From: Solibacillus ferritrahens
Lineage (GTDB): Bacteria; Bacillota; Bacilli; Bacillales_A; Planococcaceae
Reading direction: 5' to 3'
Assembly: GCF_037027585.1 (NCBI RefSeq)
Contig: NZ_JAXCLE010000001.1
Span: 1-64,000 of the forward strand
DNA length: 64,000 nucleotides
The notes below the pieces were generated by a model. It was not told the origin of the DNA. It ran no database searches and worked only from the letters and a program-made list of their open reading frames with translations. A program made the position numbers and the translations under genes. Position 1 is the first letter of the stretch. Each line of letters opens with the position of its first letter. This document shows, one piece after another, positions 44,501-52,025 of this stretch.

Positions 44501-46071
44501 ATGGAATCGATTGGCGGATTGGTAACTTGTGCAAAGAGCTGTTTAAAATAGTTGAATAATGATTGTGGTCGATCTGATAATACAGCTAGCGGAGAATCAT
44601 TCCCCATTGAACCAAGCGGATCTTTTCCTTCTTTTGCTAGCGGTACAATATATTTTTGAACATCTTCAAAAGTATAGCCATGGATCTTTTGTCGTAAAGT
44701 GATGTCATTTAATTCAACAATCTTTTCATCTTTTGCTTTAAGCTCTATCATGTTTTCTTTTAACCATGCAGCATACGGTTTCGCTGCTGCCATTTGAGAT
44801 TTCAGTTCTTCATCCGAGATGATTTTCCCTTGCTCCAAATCGATTAATAACATACGCCCTGGACTTAAACGGTCCTTGTATAAAATATCTTCTTCTGCAT
44901 AATCAACAACACCTGTTTCAGAAGAGAAAATGACATGATCATCTTTTGTTACATATAGTCTTCCTGGACGTAAGCCGTTTCTATCCAATATTGCTCCAAT
45001 TTGTCTACCATCCGTGAAGCAAATAGCTGTCGGTCCATCCCATGGTTCCATTAAACTAGCATGATATTGATAAAATGCTTTACGGTCTTCTTCAATGCGC
45101 GGATTTTCCGTCCATGGCTCAGGAATCATCATCATCGCTGCCTCGGCCGGTGAGCGTCCTGCTAATACTAAAAATTCGAACGCATTATCAAGCATGGAAG
45201 AATCTGAGCCTGTTGCATCGATAATTGGTAACAGCTTTTGCAAATCCTCTCCAAAAGCCTGTGATACAAATTGTTGCTCACGTGCCCGCATCCAGTTAAT
45301 ATTCCCACGTAATGTGTTAATCTCACCATTATGAATGATGTAACGATTTGGATGCGCGCGTTTCCAGGACGGAAATGTGTTCGTTGAGTAACGTGAATGA
45401 ACAAGCGCTAAAGCAGAAACAAAGCTTTCATGTTGTAAGTCAATATAAAATTCGCTTACTTCTTCCGGCGCCAATAAACCTTTAAATACCATTGTTTGAC
45501 TTGAAAGACTTGGGATATAAAGTTCGAAACCTTGCTCAACCGCCCAATGTTCCAATTGTTTACGTATAATATATAATTTCCGTTCAAATATTTGTTGATT
45601 TTGTGAATGAGCTTTTATAAATACTTGTCGTACAACCGGTGCAGTAGATTTTGCAATTTCACTTAAATTTTCTTTATTGATGGGAGCAGTTCGCCAACCG
45701 ATAAGTTCCTGACCCTCTTGTTGGATTAATTCGTTCATTTTTTGTTCAATTTTCGTACGTTCGGTTTCATCGTTCGTAAAGAAAATTTGCCCTACACCGT
45801 AAGCTCCCTTTTCAGGTAAGTTAGTTTCCGGACAATTTAATTTAAAGAAGTCGTGTGGAATTTGTACCATTAATCCTGCTCCGTCGCCTGTCTTACCGTC
45901 CCCTCCACGTCCAGCACGATGCTCTAAACGACATAACATTTCTAAACCTTTTTTTACAATCGTATGTGATGGTTTCCCTTTTATGTTAGCGTACATTCCG
46001 ATGCCACACGCGTCATGTTCAAACTGTGGATTATATAAACCTTGTGCTCCTGGCAACTGGTGAAAACTCAT
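41551..46071 (-). CDS. gltB: Glutamate synthase large subunit
   Basis: A 1506-residue protein (GltA in B. subtilis naming) that makes two glutamate from glutamine and 2-oxoglutarate. Order of domains: class II glutamine amidotransferase with C22 as the likely catalytic N-terminal cysteine after propeptide removal (DACGIG), central domain, FMN domain with SGYDGGTGASP, the [3Fe-4S] site C-x5-C-x4-C (CVMMRACHLDTCPVG), and a C-terminal beta-helix. Full length. GAGGGGG before ATG. The divergent gltC regulator and direct repeats upstream indicate control by nitrogen status. Confidence 0.96.
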   Translation of the reverse strand: MSFHQLPGAQGLYNPQFEHDACGIGMYANIKGKPSHTIVKKGLEMLCRLEHRAGRGGDGKTGDGAGLMVQIPHDFFKLNCPETNLPEKGAYGVGQIFFTNDETERTKIEQKMNELIQQEGQELIGWRTAPINKENLSEIAKSTAPVVRQVFIKAHSQNQQIFERKLYIIRKQLEHWAVEQGFELYIPSLSSQTMVFKGLLAPEEVSEFYIDLQHESFVSALALVHSRYSTNTFPSWKRAHPNRYIIHNGEINTLRGNINWMRAREQQFVSQAFGEDLQKLLPIIDATGSDSSMLDNAFEFLVLAGRSPAEAAMMMIPEPWTENPRIEEDRKAFYQYHASLMEPWDGPTAICFTDGRQIGAILDRNGLRPGRLYVTKDDHVIFSSETGVVDYAEEDILYKDRLSPGRMLLIDLEQGKIISDEELKSQMAAAKPYAAWLKENMIELKAKDEKIVELNDITLRQKIHGYTFEDVQKYIVPLAKEGKDPLGSMGNDSPLAVLSDRPQSLFNYFKQLFAQVTNPPIDSIREHVVTSTMTLLGAEGDLLHPNEQNAKRIFLETPVLSTAEYELLLNNEEEAFKVAEISLKFTENLESELNRIKTEAEAAIFGGRTIIVLSDYLEDATQLTIPVLLAASTVHQYLIRIGLRTKASIVVNSAEVREVHHFAALIGFGVDAIHPYLAYATIEEAIENEHLSIPFEKAMQKFRKGAAEGVVKVMSKMGISTVQSYRGAQIFEAVGISKAVIDEYFTGTASQIDGIDLTTIGEEAKRRHEAAMKSMTDQLQSGSDFQWRADGEHHAFNPKTIHTLQWATRKNDYGLYRMYAEMANEERIGFLRNLFDFKKAERRLPIEEVESVDSIVKRFKSGAMSYGSLSKEAHETLAIAMNRLGARSNSGEGGEDPARYKLDANGDNRRSSIKQIASGRFGVKSHYLVNADELQIKMAQGAKPGEGGQLPGNKVYPWVAEVRGSTPGVGLISPPPHHDIYSIEDMAELIHDLKNANRYARISVKLVAKAGVGTIAAGVAKGAADVIVISGYDGGTGASPKTSIKHTGLPWELGLAEAHQTLMLNGLRDRVTLETDGKLMTGKDVVMAALLGAEEYGFATAPLIVLGCVMMRACHLDTCPVGVATQNPELRAKFMGNADHVVNYMRFVAEEMREYMSILGFRTVEEMVGRTDVLQISERTAKHWKASQLDLSALLHQMQGTRTKQQQQNHQIEESFDMRELLPKVTKAIEEKERIELSYPIKNTDRVMGTIVGSEISRKYGEAGLPLNTINLTFTGHAGQSFGAFTPRGMAMRVVGDVNDYFGKGLSGGKVVAIAPIKGEQEKNVIAGNVCLYGATSGQAFINGQAGHRFGVRNSGAQIVVEGIGDHGCEYMTGGKIVVLGDVGQNFGAGMSGGIGYILPSDEEKFKAQCNMEMIQFEKLSDAAEIESVRQLIIQHLEETDSSYALDVLAKWEQFVPQFVKVVPVDYKEMLEKIDEYKLNGLTYDNAAMQAFVEVTGNQKKLVSSK

Positions 46072-46107
46072 ATTAATTCCCCCTCATTCTTTCAATAACG
46101 TATTTAC

Positions 46108-46160
46108 ATTTTAAAGTTTTCGAAATAATATAAACAATATATAGTTTGGATATAAACAAT
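46108..46160 (-). promoter_or_regulatory. gltB promoter with two direct repeats, candidate GltC sites
   Basis: Minus strand: TTGTTT (46132-46137), 18-base spacer, TAAAAT (46108-46113). The 11-base sequence ATATAAACAAT (plus strand) occurs exactly twice, at 46128-46138 and 46150-46160, 22 bases apart, two turns of the helix. One copy overlaps the -35 and the other lies just upstream, as expected for a LysR-type activator. Confidence 0.6.
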
Positions 46161-46189
46161 CTATTTTTTAGATGAATGGGGTGGGATTA

Positions 46190-47092
46190 GTGGAACTAAG
46201 ACAATTACGTTACTTTGTCGAGGTAGCAGAACGAGAACATATTTCAGAGGCAGCTGAGCATCTACACGTTGCCCAGTCTGCAATCAGCAGACAAATCGCC
46301 AATTTAGAAGAAGAGCTTGGAGCCGCACTTTTCGAGCGTATTGGACGTAACGTCAAACTGACACCGATTGGTAAAACTTTTTTGGAACATAGCATTACCG
46401 CACTGAAGGCAATTGATTTTGCCGCTAAACAAGTGGAAGAATACCTAGACCCGGCAAAAGGGGTTATTAAAGTTGGGTTTCCAACAAGTCTAGCAAGCTA
46501 TGTATTACCATCAGTCATTTCCGCATTCAAAAAGGAATATCCGGACATCGCTTTCCATTTGCGCCAAGGTTCTTATAAATATTTAATCGAAGCCGTTAAA
46601 AATCGGGAACTTAATTTAGCGTTATTAGGCCCTTTACCCCCTAAAGATGAATCAATTAATACAACAGTTTTATTTAGCGAAAGTATTCATGCATTACTGC
46701 CCGCAACACATCCATTGGCAAAAAGGGATACGATTAATTTAGTCGATTTACGAACTGATCAATTTGTCCTTTTTCCAGAAGGTTATATATTAAATAAAGT
46801 AGCTGTAGACGCTTGCCGCTCTGTAGGTTTTATGCCAACCATTACTTCAGAAGGAGAAGATATGGACGCTTTGAAAGGGCTTGTAGCAGCTGGAATTGGG
46901 GTCACACTTTTACCAGAAAGCTCTTTATACGATTCCACGCCTCGTATGACAGTAAAAGTACCCATTGCAACTCCATCCATAAGACGGACAGTCGGCATTA
47001 TTGCACCATCGACCCGCGACCTCGCCCCATCTGAACAAGTATTTGTAGATTTTGTGTCTAAATTTTACTCACGTTTAACAAGATTCCAATGA
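46190..47092 (+). CDS. gltC: GltC, LysR-type activator of glutamate synthase
   Basis: A 300-residue LysR regulator: N-terminal winged helix-turn-helix (residues 1-62; SEAAEHLHVAQSAISRQIANLE) and a C-terminal effector domain (about 90-290). In B. subtilis GltC activates gltAB when 2-oxoglutarate is high and represses when glutamate is high, and represses itself. GTG at 46190 gives the family start VELRQLRYFVEVAEREH and has GGGGTGGG just before it. Divergent from gltB with about 118 bases between. Confidence 0.94.
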   Translation: MELRQLRYFVEVAEREHISEAAEHLHVAQSAISRQIANLEEELGAALFERIGRNVKLTPIGKTFLEHSITALKAIDFAAKQVEEYLDPAKGVIKVGFPTSLASYVLPSVISAFKKEYPDIAFHLRQGSYKYLIEAVKNRELNLALLGPLPPKDESINTTVLFSESIHALLPATHPLAKRDTINLVDLRTDQFVLFPEGYILNKVAVDACRSVGFMPTITSEGEDMDALKGLVAAGIGVTLLPESSLYDSTPRMTVKVPIATPSIRRTVGIIAPSTRDLAPSEQVFVDFVSKFYSRLTRFQ

Positions 47093-47134
47093 AAAAAAGA
47101 GATTAGTTGAGAATCTTCTCAGCTAATCTCTTTG
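47092..47134. terminator. Bidirectional terminator between gltC and metQ
   Basis: A 17-base stem, AAAGAGATTAGTTGAGAA against TTCTCAGCTAATCTCTTT (one wobble), with a seven-base T run on the metQ side. Confidence 0.88.
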
Positions 47135-47168
47135 CAGTAAGTGCCTAAATAAAGCAACTCCATATATT

Positions 47169-47975
47169 TTATTCGCCTGAAACTGGTACTACAGAGCCGC
47201 CCCATTCTTCAAGGATAAAATCTTGAATTTCTTTTGAACGTAATGCATCTACTAATGCTTTAATTTCTTTAGAATCCTCTTCACCAGACTTTACAGCAAT
47301 AATATTTACATACGGTGATTCACTTGATTCGATTGCGATTGAATCTTCCAGTGGGTTAATGCCATTATCAATTGCAAAGTTCGAGTTGATTAATACAGCA
47401 TCACCTTCTTCATTTTCATACATTTGCACTAATAGTTCAGCTGCAGTGTTTGCATCAAATACGAAGTTTTTCGGATTATCTACGATGTCTTTTGTTTCTG
47501 CTTTTGTTTTATCAATACCATCTGCTAATGTAATTAGACCTTGTGCTTCAAGTAATGAAAGCATACGTCCATGATCTGCTACTGAGTTTGACAGTAAAAT
47601 CGTTGCCCCTTCAGGAAGTTCATCCAATGAATTGTACTTTTTAGAATATACGCCGATTGGCTCGATATGAATACCACCAGCATTTGCAAAATCATAATCG
47701 AAATCTGCTTTTTGTGCTTCGAAGTAGGGAATGTGCTGGAAGTAGTTTGCGTCTATATCACCATTTTCTAGATCTTGGTTCGGAAGGACATAATCTGTAT
47801 ATGTAGCAATCTCCAGCTCAATGCCTTGTTCCTCTAAAATTGGTTTTACTTTTTCTAAGATTACCGCGTGCGGTGTATTTGAAGCACCGACTTTTAGTGT
47901 ATCGTCATCTCCTCCACATGCTGCTAATGCTAAGACTGAAGCTCCTAAAATAATGCTTGATAATAATTTTTTCAT
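47169..47975 (-). CDS. metQ: MetQ, methionine-binding lipoprotein
   Basis: A 268-residue lipoprotein that delivers methionine to MetNP. The signal peptide ends in a lipobox, LALAAC, with lipidated C20. The mature part is the NlpA-type binding domain (residues about 30-265). Last gene of the SAM-riboswitch-controlled metNPQ operon, 160 bases after metP. ATG with a weak AGGGG site. Confidence 0.93.
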   Translation of the reverse strand: MKKLLSSIILGASVLALAACGGDDDTLKVGASNTPHAVILEKVKPILEEQGIELEIATYTDYVLPNQDLENGDIDANYFQHIPYFEAQKADFDYDFANAGGIHIEPIGVYSKKYNSLDELPEGATILLSNSVADHGRMLSLLEAQGLITLADGIDKTKAETKDIVDNPKNFVFDANTAAELLVQMYENEEGDAVLINSNFAIDNGINPLEDSIAIESSESPYVNIIAVKSGEEDSKEIKALVDALRSKEIQDFILEEWGGSVVPVSGE

Positions 47976-48135
47976 CTGTTTTTACCCCTATCTCTATTTG
48001 TTATTTTTAGCCATTATTAACCGAACAATTTTTATATTCAGTAAATTGAATGTATAAACGCGCACTCTTGTAAGTTTGCGTTTATTATTGTTCAAAAAAC
48101 TTTGGCTTATATAATTATGACCTGTAAGTCACGAA

Positions 48136-48804
48136 CTATCGTTTATCCACTTTTACCGTAATAAAGTCACCAATATATTGAATAATGAATACTACAACTA
48201 ATATTAAGACTGTCGCCATAAGCGTGACATCTGTACGGTTACGCTGGAATCCATCAAGGAACGCCAAATTCCCTAGTCCACCTGCTCCAATAATGCCAGC
48301 CATTGCTGTATAGCCGACTAAAGCAACTGCTGTTACTGTTATACCGGAAATTAGTGCTGGTAAGCTTTCCGGAATTAGTACTTTCCAAATAATAGTCGAT
48401 GTTTTGGCTCCCATCGAGCGCGCTGCTTCGATAACACCTTTATCAATTTCTCTTAGTGCGATTAATACCATGCGGGCATAAAATGGTGCCGCTCCGATAA
48501 TAAGCGCTGGTAATGCTGCATTGGCACCCCGAATTGTTCCCAGTAAAAACTTTGTAAATGGAATTAACAAAATAATTAATACGATAAAAGGAATCGAACG
48601 GAAAATATTTACGAGTGATCCTGTTAAAAAGTGAACGATTTTATTTGCCCATAACTGGTTGTCGCTTGTTAAAAACAATACAATTCCTATTAGAATTCCG
48701 AGGATAAATGTAATGACTGTCGCTACAGCTGTCATATAAACAGTTTCGTATGTTGCATCAAGCATTTTACCCCAGTCAACGTTCGGAAATAATTGATTAA
48801 GCAT
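48136..48804 (-). CDS. metP: MetP (MetI), methionine ABC transporter permease
   Basis: A 222-residue permease with five membrane helices and the EAA loop IEAARSMGAKTSTIIWKVLIPE (near residue 140), where MetN docks. ATG at 48804 has GGAGG 9 bases upstream; a TTG at 48810 is too close to the same site. It overlaps metN by 8 bases. Length typical. Confidence 0.92.
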   Translation of the reverse strand: MLNQLFPNVDWGKMLDATYETVYMTAVATVITFILGILIGIVLFLTSDNQLWANKIVHFLTGSLVNIFRSIPFIVLIILLIPFTKFLLGTIRGANAALPALIIGAAPFYARMVLIALREIDKGVIEAARSMGAKTSTIIWKVLIPESLPALISGITVTAVALVGYTAMAGIIGAGGLGNLAFLDGFQRNRTDVTLMATVLILVVVFIIQYIGDFITVKVDKR

Positions 48805-49825
48805 GCTCAATCACCTCCGTTTGAATTTCCTGCTTAGTTAAGAAGTTTAATGCCTTCTCTACTTCATGTTGCTCACCATCGATATGAATAAATAACGTAC
48901 CGAATGAACCACCAGTTGTATTGGAGATTTTCCCGTGAACGATATTAACAACTATGTCAAATTGCTTGATCATCTGAGAGATAACCGGCTGTTCTGTCGT
49001 TGCCTCTGCAAATGTTAATTTGGCAATTTTCCCTGCTGGATAGTTCGCTAAGATTTGCTCTAGTGAGGCTTGCATTTCCTGTGTTTCCCCAGAAGCCTGT
49101 GAAACGAAATTTTTTGTGATCGGCGCTTGTGGATTTTGGAAAACCTGTAGCACATCTCCCTGTTCCACTACTTTCCCTGCCTCCATAACAGCCACACGGT
49201 TACAGATTTTGCGAATAACATGCATTTCATGGGTAATCAATACAATTGTTAAACCGATCTTTTTATTAATATCTAGTAATAGCTCTAAAATCGAATCCGT
49301 CGTCTCAGGATCAAGTGCTGAAGTGGCTTCATCACATAGTAGAACTTCCGGGTTGTTCGCTAATGCGCGGGCTATACCGACACGTTGTTTTTGACCACCT
49401 GAAAGTTGAGATGGATAGGCTCTTCCTCTTCCTTTTAAACCTACAAGTTCAATAAGCTCTTCTACTCGCTTTTCACGCTGAGTTTTTGAAACACCTGCGA
49501 TTTCAAGAGGAAATGCGATATTTTCTTCGACTGTACGTGACCAAAGCAAATTAAAGTGCTGAAATATCATACTAATTTTTTGGCGTGCTTCTCTTAACTT
49601 TGCCCCTGAAGCTTTAGAAATATCCTGTCCACCTACAATAACTGAACCTGTTGAAGGTTTTTCCAGACCATTTAATAGGCGGATCATTGTACTTTTACCA
49701 GCACCACTGTAGCCGATAATACCGTATATTTCTCCTTTTTTTATGGATAAGCTAACATTGTCTACCGCTGTAAGCTCACCGTTTTTTGTGTTATATACTT
49801 TCGTGATATTTTGTATATCAATCAT
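48797..49825 (-). CDS. metN: MetN, methionine ABC transporter ATPase
   Basis: A 342-residue ATPase. Walker A GYSGAGKST (residues 38-46), signature LSGGQKQR, Walker B VLLCDEATSALDPE and an H-loop (ITHEMHV). The C-terminal NIL domain (about 265-342) senses internal methionine and blocks transport (trans-inhibition). ATG has GAAGGGG upstream. The operon leader holds a SAM-I riboswitch. Confidence 0.94.
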   Translation of the reverse strand: MIDIQNITKVYNTKNGELTAVDNVSLSIKKGEIYGIIGYSGAGKSTMIRLLNGLEKPSTGSVIVGGQDISKASGAKLREARQKISMIFQHFNLLWSRTVEENIAFPLEIAGVSKTQREKRVEELIELVGLKGRGRAYPSQLSGGQKQRVGIARALANNPEVLLCDEATSALDPETTDSILELLLDINKKIGLTIVLITHEMHVIRKICNRVAVMEAGKVVEQGDVLQVFQNPQAPITKNFVSQASGETQEMQASLEQILANYPAGKIAKLTFAEATTEQPVISQMIKQFDIVVNIVHGKISNTTGGSFGTLFIHIDGEQHEVEKALNFLTKQEIQTEVIEHA

Positions 49826-49913
49826 GCGTTGTACCCCTTCTCTTGAAATAACCTACCTGTAATTTCAATATAATGTTTTTGGTGTTTTTTTCGCATCTTC
49901 GAAAATAAAATTA

Positions 49914-50086
49914 CACCAAAAAAACCTTCCTACTCACGACAAGTAGAAAGGTTTCACATAAAAATTTATACGGTAAACCGTTCTCTCATCTTTCAAAGTT
50001 TAAACTTTGTGTGAATTGGCACCTTTGCATAAAATGCTGGTTGCCGGGCTTCATAGGGCACTTCCCTCCACCTCTCTTTATAAGAG
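49914..50086 (-). promoter_or_regulatory. SAM-I riboswitch (S box) with terminator, controlling metNPQ
   Basis: On the minus strand, 50086 to about 49978 shows the S-box core: P1 beginning CTCTTATAAAGAGAGGTGG, GGAGGGAAGTGCCC, AAGCCCGGCAACC and the closing arm GATGAGAGAA. Then a terminator, AAACCTTTCTACTT paired with AAGTAGGAAGGTTT plus a T run (49914-49957), precedes metN. SAM binding is expected to stop transcription when methionine is plentiful. Confidence 0.95.
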
Positions 50087-50118
50087 TAACGTTATTAAGT
50101 TTTATTATTATGTCTGTT

Positions 50119-50147
50119 ACTTTATCATGCTAAAGAGAAGACGTCAA
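50119..50147 (-). promoter_or_regulatory. Sigma-A promoter of metNPQ
   Basis: Minus strand: TTGACG (50142-50147), 17-base spacer, TAAAGT (50119-50124), about 30 bases upstream of the riboswitch. It abuts the yusE stop codon. Confidence 0.7.
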
Positions 50148-50450
50148 TTACTTTTTTAATATTTCATACAAAAATGGTACGGATTTAAATGCATATAACT
50201 TTTTTATCACTTTTCCATTCTCAGAAACAATTAAACAAGGTACGCTTTCAATTTTCAAATCGTTGGCCAAACCTTCTATATAATTGATATTTGCCATACC
50301 TAATGGTAAATCTGGTAGTAATTTCTCGATTACTTTTAGCATTTTTTCAGATATCTCACAAGTACCACACATTGGAGTGTATAGAAAAAATGCTGTTTGA
50401 TCATATTGTTGTATATTTTGTTCCCACTGCTCTCTTGACCATTGTTCCAT
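50148..50450 (-). CDS. yusE: Thioredoxin-like protein YusE
   Basis: A 100-residue thioredoxin-fold protein with active site C28-G-T-C31 (YTPMCGTCEIS) and cis-proline in SVPCLIV, which carries an additional cysteine. It lies just after the toprim gene yusF and before metNPQ, as in B. subtilis. Function unknown beyond a likely thiol-disulfide role. ATG with AGAAGG upstream. Confidence 0.88.
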   Translation of the reverse strand: MEQWSREQWEQNIQQYDQTAFFLYTPMCGTCEISEKMLKVIEKLLPDLPLGMANINYIEGLANDLKIESVPCLIVSENGKVIKKLYAFKSVPFLYEILKK

Positions 50451-50457
50451 ATATAAG

Positions 50458-50784
50458 TCATCCTTCTTTTATTGAAAATTTTGCTTGTATTAATAAGTTC
50501 CGTAAAATTATAGTAGGCGTTTTTTCAACCTCTACATATTCTTGAGGTATGATAAGCTGTTTTACTTCAGGATATGCTCGGTTCATTAGTTTTCTTAACT
50601 TTTCACCATTCTTGTCTGCATCAAACATTGTTACAATTTCATAATGCTCATAGTCTTCTAGTAATTCGATTAAATTGACTTCGCTTATTGTTCCGTTTGT
50701 ACAAAGAATAGTAACTTCTTCAGCCAATAGGGGTATTAACCTCATTTTATCAGCTCGTCCTTCAACTACAATGCATTTTCCCAT
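50458..50784 (-). CDS. yusF: Toprim-domain protein YusF
   Basis: A 108-residue protein consisting of one toprim domain: the first glutamate is E8 in VVEGRAD, and the metal-binding pair is D55-x-D57 in MFDADKNG. Toprim domains occur in topoisomerases, primases and small nucleases such as RNase M5. No other domain is present, so the activity is uncertain, possibly nucleolytic. Seven bases before yusE. GAAAGG precedes ATG. Confidence 0.87.
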   Translation of the reverse strand: MGKCIVVEGRADKMRLIPLLAEEVTILCTNGTISEVNLIELLEDYEHYEIVTMFDADKNGEKLRKLMNRAYPEVKQLIIPQEYVEVEKTPTIILRNLLIQAKFSIKEG

Positions 50785-50831
50785 AAAGATACGCTTCCTT
50801 TCATCAATTACGGCTATCTATACAATATCAA

Positions 50832-50873
50832 AAAAACACCAAAACCTTTAACTTTTAGGCTTTGGTGTTTAAA
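50832..50873 (-). terminator. Rho-independent terminator of gcvH
   Basis: Minus strand: AAACACCAAAGCCT pairs with AGGTTTTGGTGTTT around a loop (near 50846-50858), followed by a T run. Confidence 0.88.
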
Positions 50874-50876
50874 TAT

Positions 50877-51257
50877 TTATTGTTCAATTAATGCAGAATA
50901 AGCATCTGCATCCATTAATTCTTCAACTTCTGCATCGTTTGTTACTTCAATCGTAACCATCCAAGCAGTTCCGTATGGAGATTCATTTACGTATTCTGGG
51001 TTGTCTAAAAGTTCTTCGTTAATAGCAACAACTTTACCTGAGATTGGCGCATAAAGTTCCGAAACAGTTTTAACAGATTCTACACTGCCGAATGGCTGAT
51101 CCTTTGAAATTTCGTCGCCTACTTCCGGTAACTCGACAAACACGATGTCCCCTAATTCAGATTGCGCAAAATCCGTAATCCCGATTGTTGCTTTGCCGTC
51201 TTCCATTTTTACCCACTCATGCTCTTTTGAATAAAGTAATTCTTTAGGTGTGCTCAT
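50877..51257 (-). CDS. gcvH: Glycine cleavage system H protein
   Basis: A 126-residue lipoyl carrier protein. The lipoylated residue is K63 in GSVESVKTVSEL. It carries the aminomethyl group in glycine cleavage and, in Bacillus, is also the lipoyl relay for other complexes. ATG at 51257 has TGGAGG upstream; the longer frame is non-conserved. LipA at 26.9 kb supplies its cofactor. gcvT and gcvP are not in this window. Confidence 0.95.
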   Translation of the reverse strand: MSTPKELLYSKEHEWVKMEDGKATIGITDFAQSELGDIVFVELPEVGDEISKDQPFGSVESVKTVSELYAPISGKVVAINEELLDNPEYVNESPYGTAWMVTIEVTNDAEVEELMDADAYSALIEQ

Positions 51258-51336
51258 TAAAAAACCTCCATTATTATGTAGTACATTCAACTTCATTTTG
51301 CCATATTTCGTTCGGAAATACAACGTGAATACCGGT

Positions 51337-51693
51337 TTATTTCCATGTTTCCGAGAAGTCAGACTCCTTAAAACCTAATGTTAATTTTTTACCATCTGTT
51401 ACAATCGGACGCTTAATTAGCATACCCTCTGAAGCTAATAACTCCAATTGCTCATCTTCAGACATTGAAGGCAATTTGTCTTTTAGTTCCAGCTCACGAT
51501 ATTTCATACCTGAAGTATTAAAGAATTTCTTTAAAGGTACCCCACTCGCTTCATAATACGCTTTAAGTTGTTCTTTAGTAGGCGTTTGTTCAACAATGTG
51601 AATATTTTCATATTGAACATCGTTTTCATCTAACCATTTCTGTGCTTTTTTACATGTAGTACATTTTGGATATTGGATAAATTTCACTGTCAT
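51337..51693 (-). CDS. yusI: ArsC/Spx-family protein YusI
   Basis: A 118-residue thioredoxin-fold protein of the ArsC/Spx family with a C11-T-T-C14 motif and the RPIV segment after the cis-proline (IKRPIVTDGK). Spx and MgsR share this CxxC redox switch; YusI-type proteins are uncharacterised and may be regulators or reductases. ATG at 51693 with GAGGAG 7 bases upstream. Located between gcvH and the fad operon, as in B. subtilis. Confidence 0.88.
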   Translation of the reverse strand: MTVKFIQYPKCTTCKKAQKWLDENDVQYENIHIVEQTPTKEQLKAYYEASGVPLKKFFNTSGMKYRELELKDKLPSMSEDEQLELLASEGMLIKRPIVTDGKKLTLGFKESDFSETWK

Positions 51694-51795
51694 AAATGAA
51701 CTCCTCTTTACCATTGATTTTCCCTTATTGTAACGGATATAGAAAAACAAATCAAAATTGGAATTACATTGTGGGAGTTATATTGAAATTAATTA

Positions 51796-51978
51796 ATATT
51801 AGAAGATTTTTGATGATATTAGAATATCTCGAATGCTTTTAAGAAGTAATCATTTTCTTATTCGAAACTTTTGAAAACATATTAGAAAAACAGCCACTTT
51901 TATTAGAACATGCGATTTAAATTAGCACCGTTTAAAGTATATTAGAACTTTTTTCGTTTTATTAGAAAATCTATTCCG
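51796..51978. repeat. Nine-unit array of about 20-bp degenerate repeats
   Basis: Units start at 51796, 51816, 51837, 51858, 51879, 51900, 51919, 51939 and 51959, spaced 19-21 bases. Each begins with [A/T]TATTAGAA or a near match (five exact-type copies are 51796, 51816, 51879, 51939 with ATATTAGAA, and 51900, 51959 with TTATTAGAA making six; three copies are degenerate), followed by 10-12 variable bases. Unit length is not constant in multiples of three, so it is not coding. It occupies the gap between yusI and fadE. Confidence 0.75.
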
Positions 51979-51983
51979 TAGAA

Positions 51984-52014
51984 AAAATCGGATACAGCTT
52001 CCTGCATCCGATTA
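51984..52014 (-). terminator. Rho-independent terminator of the fad operon
   Basis: Minus strand: AATCGGATGCAGG pairs with CTGTATCCGATT (imperfect), followed by TTTTTTC. It directly follows the repeat array. Confidence 0.82.
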
Positions 52015-52025
52015 TATTCTATCTA

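Noticed and set aside
43503..45404. Several ORFs of 60-95 codons on both strands inside gltB
   Set aside because: All lie within the intact glutamate synthase gene, follow its codon pattern in other frames and lack start signals.
47169..50086. metNPQ as a novel transporter
   Set aside because: All three subunits, the NIL domain and the S-box leader match the known methionine importer; ordinary.
51796..51978. CRISPR-like array
   Set aside because: Only about 9 bases recur per unit, the variable parts are 10-12 bases and no cas genes are near. It is reported as a degenerate intergenic repeat instead.
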